From: Prevotella sp.
GTDB taxonomy: Bacteria; Bacteroidota; Bacteroidia; Bacteroidales; Bacteroidaceae
DNA length: 6,968 nucleotides
NCBI GenBank assembly: GCA_021204735.1
Contig: JAJPYV010000438.1
Coordinates: forward strand, 1-6,968
Direction: 5' to 3'
Part shown: positions 1 to 6,968 of the stretch, piece by piece
Layout of the letters: each line of letters opens with the position of its first letter
Position numbering within the stretch: the first letter of the stretch is position 1
Notes under the pieces: model-generated
Told to the model about the DNA's origin: nothing
What the model saw: the letters and a program-made list of their open reading frames with translations, nothing else
The model's database searches: none
Program-made: the position numbers and the translations under genes

Positions 1-3000
1 CTTGCCTTGAAACCCGCTGTATAGAGCTGTGCCCTACTGTTTTGAGGCATAACAACATTAGTGAACAGCATAGGCACAAAACCGTTGCTCGTCGTATTCT
101 CCTTGTTGGTGATGTAATCCGAACCGGATGCCTTCCCAAGCTCGTCTGTGTCTGCTCGCTTCCAATTTGCATCATCGTTCCAATTACTTGTACTGTCTCC
201 TTGCCATACAAGATATTCCGGTACTACTTTCATGTCAAACAGGGTAAACCCTTTACAACTGGTTACTATCGACTCGCCTTCAGTGTCTTTCATCTCGAAG
301 TTAGCCATTAACGTATAGGTACAGCCTTCCTTCGGTTCAAAGATTGTCTCGCCGTTATCATCTGAACTGTTGAAATATATCTGCATATATGAGCCTATGC
401 CGTTCCCATTACTGGTAGGTGCACCTGTCTCACTGTCGTTCTTTGTAGCATCTTTGTTGGCGTACAACCTCGTTATCTGACCTATCGGCAAATCATACTG
501 ACTGAGATCATAGTCTGGTTCGAAATATTTACTGTATGACGAGTCGTTTGTCCATATTAGGTATAACTTAGTGTAATCTGTTTCACTATTCCTCTCATTT
601 TTCACTAATCCTAAATGGTCAACGATAATCTCTACCTCCTCTCCATCATCACCTTCTTCCTCTATTTCACTGTCATCATAATGTGCACCCCGCAAATTCA
701 CCGTTATCGGAACGTCTTCTGATTTTGCCTTTTGTATCTGTGCCAATCCGATACGCAGACTCGGAATAAAAGCGTCACTTGGATATTCCACGTTGCTGAA
801 TCCTATGTTCACCGATGGCGACGTGCCTGATGCAAGTACAGCTAATGCTACGTACTCGAAACATGCCTCATTTGAATAGTCGCTTTGCTCTATCGGTTGT
901 AACACTATCGTTATACCTGTTTCCGGCACTGTCATGGTGTACAACTGTCTGTAAAGCAGCAGCTTGCCTTCATCTATCCAATATTCTATCACATTGTAGT
1001 CGTCCTGCGTGAAATCTCCTGTCACTGGCGTAGCACTCTTGCTGAATTCTTCCGCAGACTCATATACTGAGCGGAAATCCTTCAACGCCTTGTATAGCGA
1101 TACTTCATATCCGTCAGGGGTTGCCAAATAATCGTCTTCTGTGCCTATGAACCAATCGTAATACTCATTTTCTATCTCTAACGTTTCTCCGCTCTGCAAA
1201 TCGGTATATGTCATTGTAGGCACGATGTTGAACGTTTGGTCTGCACACAATGTTAGTGTCGGGTCTACCAACTCGCCGTTTATCCTTATCACCGTGTTCG
1301 ACGTAACATAGAACTCATATTCTATCGCACATTGTGTCTCCACATAATTTGCGAATATTTCCAATTTGTATTCGCTTATCGTTCCTTCGTTTTCGTCTTC
1401 ATCTTCTTCCTCTCCCGGTTCTGGAACATGGAATATTATCATATATGGGGTATATGTGGACAGCCCTACTCTGAAGTCGGCTGACAAGTCTGAGTATCCT
1501 GATGCATCGTCCGTACGCTTTAACAACATACCATCTGATGGATAATTGCTGCCCACCGTATTTTCGTTGTATTCCTCATTCTTATCATAATAGCAATAGA
1601 AATACATTCCAGGATTTGGCGTGGTCACGGTTGTCGTCTTTCCATCTACTATCTTATCGTATGTTACATCCACAATCGAGTTCCTTAACGCCGTTATTCT
1701 CGTTGCGTAATCTGTTCCGTGTTCATTTATATATTCATCATACTTGTACTTGTTGATGATTATAAACTCGGCATTGAGCTTATCCGTACTGTCCAATGTA
1801 TAGTCGTCTGGATTCAGCTCCAAATAACCTATTACGCCATTGTAGTCAAGATCTACTCTTATCGGAGTGTCACTGCCTGAACACGTAGGCTCCAACTGTT
1901 CCACATAGGCATCCGAGTTCTTTACATACACTTTTATCTCATCTATATAGAAATCGCCACCTGCCGTTGATGCACAACAATTGTCTATCTTTATTGTATA
2001 ATATGAATAGTCATGTGTATCGTCTTCATTTATCCTGAAAGTGAAATATATCTGGAACCATTCATTCGTACCTGAGCCCTTGCCTCTTACCGACTCATCT
2101 AAATTATCTTCACCGTTTATATATACCCAACCACATGTGTTCACTATCATTCCTGAATAATGACGGTATATCGGCACGTGAGTCTCATTGCCCAACGAAT
2201 CTACCTCTACACCCATCACGGTGAACATCACTGCCGGGTCAACAAGTGTACTCGGAGCATTCGAGTTTTTCATCCATGCCGTCACCATTATCTCCGCTCC
2301 CTTACATAAGTCATTCTCAAAGTTCAGTTCTGCTAACGTTCCGGGAAGGTCGGAGGCATCTACATACAGCCAGTTGCCACTATGGTTCTTCACCTTCTGG
2401 TATTTCGGTTCCCAATATTCAGAACTAATTTGATTGTTCATCTCTCCATTACCCACGTAATAATTCACAAGTGCGTATGTACACCATGCCGTATAACCAT
2501 TATAATATGGATAGTTGTTTGATGTTATATTTTTAAACTTCGTATTGTCAAATGTGTTAACATCGAATGAGCCATCATAAAATGCGTAACTACAGTTGTT
2601 CCACTTTAATGGGAATGGATATGTAAATCTCTGTCCATGCATGTACGAATCACTTGTAGTATTATTATATATTGTCATGGTATTCAAGTTACTGTCTTCA
2701 TATCCTCCATAGTCAAAGTCAAGCGAGGTTATCAATGTACAGTTGTTTTCCAAATACGACTGTGAACGGTAGGTCATATCGTTCCACCACATCTTATTCC
2801 ATGTCGTTTCACCAAGTTCTTCCTTTTCATCCAATGCTGCCACCTGTGCCTCTGTCAAAGGTATGCTCTCATACTTAAACTTCAGATTAAATCTTGCTAT
2901 ATTGTATATTGTGCCTTTCACAGTCTTTGTTACAAGGATTGTCGCTGTACTGCCGTCATCTACACTCCATTGATAGGTTCCTGAATTACTGTCATTTGTC

Positions 3001-6000
3001 GCATAATCACTACTGTACTTATAAAACTGTATTACACGCACATCACCAGAAAGAGAACGGGTACTGCTTAATATCGCTAAGCCGTTGTCTTCACCTTCCG
3101 CAAACTTTACATCCATAGTTTCATCGCCTGTCTCTCCTGGAATTGCATACGACCGTGCCTCTTTTGATAACGCCACTACCTCATCGTTGTTGTAATTCTG
3201 CGAAATTCGCTGACTTGGCATATTTATCTCATATTCCTCAAGATATTTCTCATCTCCATTGTTTGTGCCACCCTGATAAGTCTCATCGTTCAACATCGAC
3301 CAATAGTGCTGGAACTGCTCTGGCAACCCTGAGGACATAGTCGTACTGTTATCGTCAACTCCTACAATATAGTACAACGCTCGTATTTGTAATGTAGGCT
3401 CGCAATATTCATTGACCGAACTGAAAGCGGGAGCATATTGGGTAAATGTCGAACCTGGTTCGTATGTATCTGTAGAAAAATCGGTGTAGTTAGAAATGTC
3501 ACATGCCACTGCATAATAGCTGTTATCCATTCCATCAAATCTCTCCAAATTCTTACTCTTTATATATGTATTGAACTCGTTATCCGTTGGATAATAGAAT
3601 GTTACTGTCCTTAACGAATATGTATTAGATGAATTAGAAGTATTCAACTGTCCGCTCACATATCCATTGTCAAAAGCCCAAGCAGTATAATTGTACCCTG
3701 TCCTCTTTGTCAACAAGTCATATACCTCGGTGCCGTCTTTTTTCTCGAAATTTTCACCTACATAGAAATTCTTGTCATTCTGGTAATTGAACCAACGATA
3801 ATAATTGTACATGGAAACCTGTGAGATAGTGGTGTACCTGTTAGGTATCTCAAGGTCTATGCTCGTCCCTTTTATAACATATATCGTATCTACGTATGTA
3901 TGGGTTGACTGTATTTCTACTCCGTTGGCGAGCGTTTCCATTGGGTTGTCATCGTCAAAACTGTCCTCAAACTCTTGCTGACCTCTGATATTCTCCTGAT
4001 ACCATTTCGCTGCCTTGTGCTTTATCGATACATCCGCTATATTGTCACCATTATACGTCAGATTGAATCCACTTCGTGTCGTCGCAACAGTATTATCAGT
4101 CGAAGATATGAATTCTGCCTCTCCTGTATATGCAGTCTCTATGAGGTTTGCAAATATTGCCAACTTCTCATCTGTTATCGTTTCGGCATTCACACTACTG
4201 TCGTCTGTTCCTGTTGATGTGTGTACTATCACCATATATGTAGTTCCTGCAGCAACATTCGCATCGAAGTCTGCCGTCAATTGGCGCACTCCGCGATCGC
4301 TTGTCTTTGTGAACATAAATCCGTCACCAGCGTAATTATATCCTGCTGTTTCGGTGTCGTATGCTTTATTATTCCCATAATAACAGTAAAATTCTACTCC
4401 AGGATTTTGTGTGATTACTACGGTTGTCGGTTCTGTTGTTTCTGCAGTTCCTGCTACTCTGCTTGCCACACTTGCCGTAGCGAGGGTTGCTGTTTCCCTA
4501 ACATAACTTATATCTATAATAGAGTTCCTTAATGCTTCTTCTGTCGTTGCTCCTTCGTCTTTATTTTCATCGTATGTGTCTTTATTGATTATGATAAAAT
4601 CTAAACTACGTGTGTCTGTACTCTCTGATGTGTAATCTGAAGGAGTAAGACTCATGCACTCCATCATTTTATCATAGTCAATATCTACTCTTAGTGGTGT
4701 ATCAGATGTTGTGCGTATCGGCTCTACTTGATTTAATTCTACATCAAATGTCGTCTGGTCTATTTTGTACACCTTTATCTCATCAAAATAGAAGCCTCCG
4801 CCTTGGGCTTGAGAACAACTGTTGTACACCTTAATTGCAAAATGGTCGTATTTCGATATATCTACTCCTCTCATCTTATAGGTAAAGAACACTTGATACC
4901 ATTCATTCGTGCCACTTCCCTTTCCTGTTACCGATGCATCCAAACTATTCTCGCCTAACGAGGATATTGCTGTACTTCCGTTTGTACTCTCTATCTGACC
5001 TGAATTTGCCCTGTATAGCGGATCTTCAGTGCCATCTGCATTCACGCCCATTACTGTGAATACCACTGATGCATCATAATCTGTATGACAAGCATTTGCA
5101 TTCCTCATCCATGCTGACACCAACAACTCCGAGCCTTCAATCAGTTTGTCTTTCTCAAATGGCAGTTCAGTTATCGCTGCTGGATTGTCTGTCGGATTGA
5201 TATACAACCAGTTTCCATCATGGTTCTTCACTTTCTTGCATGTCGGCTCCCATGGAGATATTTTATTCTTGTTTTCAAGATTACCTACATAATAATTCAC
5301 TATACCGTATGTGTTCCATGAAGTCTGACCTAAATGATATGTGTAGTCTGATCCATCAAGAGGATTTGCCGTACTACTGTTGAAAGGATTGACATCAAAT
5401 GAACCATCGTAGAAGGCTAAACTACTATTATTCCAATCTTGTGGGTATGGATAGTTGAAACGCTCGCCATTATTTGCTCCATATACTGTCCTACTGTTCA
5501 GTCCGTCGTCTCCATAGCCGCTATTTTCGTAATCGAAATCCAATGAGGCGATAAAATCGTAATTTTCTTCCAAATATGACGGTGATCGGTAGCTCATGTC
5601 ATTCCACCAATAACTATCGGAATTGCCTATCTCTGCTACTTGTGCCTCTGTCAATGGTATGCTCTCACTCTTGAACGTCAGCTTATATTTTGCTATGTTA
5701 TATGTCGTGCCCTTAACTTCCTTTGTTACAAGGATTGTGGCAGTACTGCCGTCATTGACACTCCATTGTGAACCTGATGTACCATTATAAAACTGTATCT
5801 CTCTATCTGTTCCTGATAATGTACTTGACGTAAGTGTCAATCCATTAGCTTCGCCATCCGCAAATTTCACAATCAATGACCCTGTTCCTGTCTCACCTGG
5901 AATAGCATACGCTTGTGCCTCTTTCGACAGTATCAAAGTCTCATTGTCATTCGTATTTCCTGAAACGCGCTGACTCGGATATGTTATCTCGTATTCTTCA

Positions 6001-6968
6001 AGATATTTACCTCCTCCCTGATAATTTCCGTCGTTCAGCATCGTCCAATAGTGCTGGAATTGCTCTGGCAAGCCTTCTGGCACTGTGGTTTCTTCATCGT
6101 CGACTCCTACGATATAGAACAATGCACGCTCTTGCAACGTCGGCTCGCAATAGTCATTTCCTTCGCTGAATGCAGAACTTGTTCCTGCCGTGTATGTAGT
6201 GGAGAAATCCGTGTAATTAGACAAATCGCATGCCACGGCATAGTAACTGTTGTCCAGCCCGTCAAAATTGTCTAAGTTCCTACTCTTGATAAAGTTGATA
6301 TACTCGTCATCCGTAGGATAATAGAATGTCACCTTCCTCAACGTATTTGTCTCACCATTGCCAGTCGTGTTTTCAGAGGATGTGTTCAACATTCCACTCA
6401 CATATCCGTTGCCGAACACCCATGCTGTATAATCATCATTACCTTTTGTCAGCAAATCGTCATCATTGAAACCGTTACCTACATAATAGTTCTTGTCATT
6501 CAGATAATTGAACCAGCGATAGTAGTTGTTCATGGATGTGTTTGCCGCATCATTCGTATCAACATTCGGTATCATCAGTTCCATACTGCTTCCCTTCTTC
6601 ATGTATATCGTATCAACATACGTGTGGGCTGCCTGTACCTCTGTCTCGTTCGCAAGCGCAACCATCGAACCACTTTGATACCATTTACCTGACTTATGCT
6701 TTACAGATGTCTCGATTATGATGTTTCCCGAATAACTCGTCTGATATCCTCCCCGTGTATCTTCAATTGTCTTAGCGACAAACTCAGTTTCTGCGGTGTA
6801 CTGTGATTCTACAAGTTCTGAGAATACAGTCAACTTATCATCTGCTATCGTCTCAGCATTCACACTATTGTCATCGGCGGATGTTGACAGGTTCACCAAT
6901 AACAGATATGTGCTGTCGGCGGAAACCTTCGCATTTAAGTCGACTGACAACATACTTGATCTCTTAAA
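1..6968 (-). CDS. Internal fragment of a giant tandem-repeat, probably surface or secreted protein (both ends outside window)
   Basis: One minus-strand frame, first full codon at 6968-6966 and last at 5-3, stays open for 2322 codons. No start or stop is in view, so no initiation site can be chosen. The product is acidic, rich in Asn, Asp, Ser, Thr and Tyr, with short alternating hydrophobic runs typical of beta strands and no membrane-length helix. Residues 1-885 and 886-1815 are two colinear copies of the same module, 1816-1942 is a decayed third start, and 1943-2322 is unique. Each full copy contains a segment shaped like a carbohydrate-binding or galactose-binding-like beta-sandwich. No catalytic motif, cofactor site or cell-wall anchor was recognised. 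Such giant repetitive proteins are known in Bacteroidota as hypothetical surface or secreted proteins, and adhesion or glycan binding is my inference. The reading frame is certain; the function is not known. Confidence 0.95.
156..218 (-). other. Trp-rich LVWQGD...NW...NW motif (residues 2251-2271)
   Basis: The motif has Trp at 2255, 2263 and 2269 with Asn-Trp pairs at 2262-2263 and 2268-2269, and is followed about 27 residues later by GFVPMLFTNVVMP (2296-2308). A 'WxG....W....NW' block of this type is common at the start of beta-helix or passenger-like domains in large exported bacterial proteins, including those of Bacteroidota. I infer that a new domain starts near residue 2250 and runs out of the window. 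Confidence 0.5.
630..680 (-). other. Second acidic linker in C-terminal region (residues 2097-2113)
   Basis: The stretch is mainly Asp, Glu and Gly between a PITVNLRGAHY strand and an EIIVDHLGLV strand. It looks like an exposed loop between beta strands or domains. Nothing more can be said from sequence. Confidence 0.55.
1143..1523 (-). repeat. Degenerate start of a third repeat unit (residues 1816-1942)
   Basis: The segment starts like the heads of units 1 and 2: an LxKRTDD...LSADF stretch, a YMIIFHV strand replacing YLLLVNL and YMVIVHT, then TISEYKLEIFANYVET, which lines up with TITDEKLAIFANLIET of unit 2. After that only a faint match remains: a TMTYTDLQSGETLEIEN strand pair in the place of HTYVDTIY...SIDLEIPN, and EYYDWFIG in the place of NYYRWFNY. 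An acidic Glu/Asp run replaces the short loop before the SVNAETI position. Beyond about residue 1942 the resemblance is lost. I read this as the last, partly diverged copy, capping the repeat array before the C-terminal region. The first half is convincing, the second half is tentative. Confidence 0.7.
1383..1427 (-). other. Acidic linker (residues 1848-1862)
   Basis: A Pro/Gly start followed by a run of Glu, Asp and Asn replaces the short TSTGTDD loop found at the same place in unit 2. It sits in the degenerate third unit, between the YMIIFHV strand and TISEYKLEIF. A flexible or calcium-attracting loop is possible, but no defined calcium-binding motif is visible. Confidence 0.6.
1923..2408 (-). 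other. Putative carbohydrate-binding-like beta-sandwich in unit 2 (about residues 1521-1682)
   Basis: Equivalent of the unit 1 beta-sandwich, with KVKNHSGNWLYVD, an EIMVTAWMKN strand, a VMFTVMGVEVD strand, GTNEWFQIYFTFRI, a YTIKIDN strand and a closing GGDFYIDEIKVYV. The Trp/Tyr/Phe positions and the terminal DEIKVY are kept in both copies, while the loop between the VMG strand and GSGTNEW differs in sequence. A Cys pair (C1664, C1665) sits where unit 1 has a single Cys (C718). Conservation of the framework with loop variation fits a binding or structural domain, but the assignment is inference. Confidence 0.5.
2925..2972 (-). repeat. 48-bp direct repeat, copy in unit 2
   Basis: Partner of the repeat at 5721-5768, with four mismatches. 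It encodes WSVDDGSTATILVTK. The first 18 bases as written on the plus strand are identical in both copies. Confidence 0.85.
3267..3407 (-). other. Highly conserved core block YCEPTLQ...GLPEQFQHYW, unit 2 (residues 1188-1234)
   Basis: Counterpart of the unit 1 block, with Cys1189, YIVGVDD, GLPEQFQHYW and MLND...YQGG. The only differences are at ten positions, mostly in the short loop between VDD and GLPEQ. The partner Cys1156 lies in YYAVACD upstream. The DNA is also close: 3301-3330 and 6046-6075 differ at 2 of 30 bases. Confidence 0.75.
4422..4493 (-). other. Ala/Thr-rich low-complexity linker in unit 1 (residues 826-849)
   Basis: A run dominated by Ala, Thr, Ser and Val with TETTEPTT-like character lies between the ALRNSI strand and NPGVEFYCYY. 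Unit 2 has a much shorter, Lys/Thr-rich loop (YDKIVDGKTTTVTTP) in the same place, which accounts for about 18 residues of length difference. It is probably a flexible surface loop or linker, and its Ser/Thr content could allow O-glycosylation, which is speculation. Confidence 0.6.
4764..5246 (-). other. Putative carbohydrate-binding-like beta-sandwich in unit 1 (about residues 575-735)
   Basis: The pattern is a KVKNHDGNWLY strand, an ELLVSAWMRN strand, a VVFTVMGV strand, GTNEWYQVFFTYKM, a DHFAIKVYN strand and a closing GGFYFDEIKVY. Family knowledge: CBM4/9/22-type and related galactose-binding-like jelly rolls often show a strand with an aromatic near 'SxWxR', a 'W..v.f.f' strand and a final 'yiDdikvy' strand. 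The match here is by pattern only. It could bind glycan or simply be a structural module. No ligand-contacting residues can be assigned from sequence alone. Confidence 0.5.
5721..5768 (-). repeat. 48-bp direct repeat, copy in unit 1
   Basis: This stretch matches 2925-2972 at 44 of 48 bases, in the same orientation and reading frame, 2796 bp (932 codons) apart. It encodes the WSVNDGSTATILVTK strand pair. Its high nucleotide identity, including silent positions, stands out from the diverged sequence around it. Confidence 0.85.
6012..6152 (-). other. Highly conserved core block YCEPTLQ...GLPEQFQHYW, unit 1 (residues 273-319)
   Basis: This is among the best-kept segments between the two copies: 37 of 47 positions are identical with residues 1188-1234. 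It contains Cys274, a YIVGVDD strand, GLPEQFQHYW and MLND followed by YQGG. Another Cys, C247, lies 27 residues before C274 in YYAVACD, and the same pair is 33 residues apart in unit 2, so a disulfide is possible in an exported protein. I do not recognise the fold. Confidence 0.75.

Larger units (their letters stand above)
1..1142 (-). other. Non-repeated C-terminal part of the visible protein (residues 1943-2322 and beyond)
   Basis: After the decayed third unit the sequence changes and no match to units 1 or 2 is seen. Visible elements are an Ala/Glu-containing, possibly helical stretch (about 1957-1975), a YTMTVPETGITIVLQPIE strand pair, a YVALAVLASG strand, SLRIGLAQIQKA, the acidic linker, a YLIWTND strand, DLPIGQITRLYANKDA, and a long EGCTYTLMANFEM...SCKGFTLFDMKVVPEYLVWQGD stretch with two Cys. 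The protein continues past base 1. This could be the C-terminal assembly, sorting or surface-anchoring region typical of giant exported proteins, but no recognised sorting domain is complete here. Confidence 0.7.
1524..4313 (-). repeat. Repeat unit 2 of the giant protein (residues 886-1815)
   Basis: Second full copy, 930 residues. Landmarks match unit 1 in order: SVNAETI, HTYVDTIY (1023), NYYRWFNY (1055), YYAVACD (C1156), YCEPTLQ (1188), GLPEQFQHYW, AIPGETG (1275), a WSVDDGSTATILVTK strand pair (1334), WWNDM (1394), KVKNH, GSGTNEW (1631), FYIDEIKVY (1673), SDTPIRVDLDY (1699) and NPGMYFYCYY (1785). The distance between matching landmarks drifts from 890 to 947 residues and back to 930, showing small insertions and deletions between conserved blocks. 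In the block from YCEPTLQ to YQGG I count 37 identical residues out of 47, while linkers differ widely. This is an old internal duplication, not an assembly duplicate. Confidence 0.9.
4314..6968 (-). repeat. Repeat unit 1 of the giant protein (residues 1-885, beginning cut by window edge)
   Basis: This is the first visible copy of a roughly 900-residue module. Landmarks in order: SVNAETI (about 35-41), HTYVDTIY (115), NYYRWFNY (148), a Cys in YYAVACD (C247), YCEPTLQ (273), GLPEQFQHYW (299-308), AIPGETG (355), the WSVNDGSTATILVTK strand pair (402), WWNDM (454), KVKNH (579-583), GSGTNEW (684), FYFDEIKVY (726-734), SDTPLRVDIDY (755) and NPGVEFYCYY (855). Each landmark recurs in the same order and frame in unit 2. 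Because residue 1 aligns to residue 886, the window probably opens inside a module boundary, and further copies may lie upstream. The unit limits are chosen for convenience from the alignment; the true domain borders may be shifted. Confidence 0.9.

Noticed and set aside
1..218. Type IX secretion C-terminal sorting domain
   Set aside because: The protein continues beyond base 1 and no complete C-terminal sorting signal is visible, so the secretion route cannot be named.
42..311. Plus-strand open frame of 89 codons
   Set aside because: It is antisense to the Trp-rich block of the giant protein, and its translation resembles nothing I recognise.
2188..3340. Several plus-strand open frames of 60-81 codons in a row
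   Set aside because: They are scattered over frames, overlap each other, and lie wholly inside the minus-strand gene; no coding logic or operon spacing is seen.
4015..4532. Overlapping plus-strand open frames of about 103-106 codons (4015-4335 and 4221-4532)
   Set aside because: They lie antisense to the continuous minus-strand gene, have Cys/Ser/Ile-rich translations with no domain pattern, and arise from the codon composition of the opposite strand.
2925..5768. CRISPR-like or transposon terminal repeats suggested by the near-identical direct repeats
   Set aside because: There are only two copies nearly 2.8 kb apart, both in frame within homologous coding modules, with no spacers, inverted ends or transposase.
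5915..6721. Plus-strand open frames of 61-84 codons (5915-6169, 6051-6275, 6536-6721)
   Set aside because: Shadows of the conserved repeat core. Similar antisense frames appear at the equivalent place in unit 2 (3143-3340), as expected from duplicated DNA and not from a real gene.
1524..6968. Possibility that the two units are an assembly duplication
   Set aside because: The units differ by many amino-acid substitutions and in-frame insertions and deletions, so they are genuine diverged copies.
1..6968. Glycoside hydrolase or protease activity of the giant protein
   Set aside because: No conserved catalytic signature could be found in either unit. The jelly-roll-like segments alone do not support an enzyme call.

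Overview
The whole window is the inside of one giant protein gene read on the minus strand. Translated from base 6968 down to base 3, that frame runs for 2322 codons without a stop. Neither the start codon nor the stop codon lies in the window, so the visible part (over 250 kDa) is only a fragment. All other frames are broken by many stops, and every plus-strand open frame (at most about 106 codons) is a shadow of this gene. No RNA gene, promoter, terminator, CRISPR array or mobile element is visible, and there is no intergenic space.

The protein is acidic, rich in Asp/Asn/Ser/Thr/Tyr, poor in Cys, and has no membrane-length hydrophobic stretch. Its predicted character is a long chain of beta-rich extracellular modules. 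Moderately AT-rich DNA, heavy ATA use for isoleucine, Asn/Tyr-rich beta modules and a C-terminal block with an LVWQGD...NW...NW pattern suggest a Bacteroidota (Bacteroidales-like) giant surface or secreted protein. This is inference from general resemblance; no sorting signal is in view.

Layout in protein order, which is from high to low coordinates: repeat unit 1 (6968-4314, at least 885 residues, its beginning cut by the window edge); repeat unit 2 (4313-1524, 930 residues), colinear with unit 1 from end to end; a short degenerate start of a third unit (1523-1143); then a non-repeated C-terminal region (1142-1) with new beta-rich segments and the Trp-rich block. Each full unit holds the same ordered landmarks: SVNAETI, HTYVDTIY, NYYRWFNY, a Cys-containing YYAVACD...YCEPTLQ block, GLPEQFQHYW, AIPGETG, DDGSTATILVTK-like, WWNDM, a carbohydrate-binding-like beta-sandwich ending in FYxDEIKVY, then SDTPxRVDxDY and NPGxxFYCYY.

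The most noteworthy thing is this tandem duplication of a roughly 900-residue multi-domain module that I cannot assign to a named family. A plausible but unproven role is adhesion or glycan binding, with two or more copies giving length or avidity.
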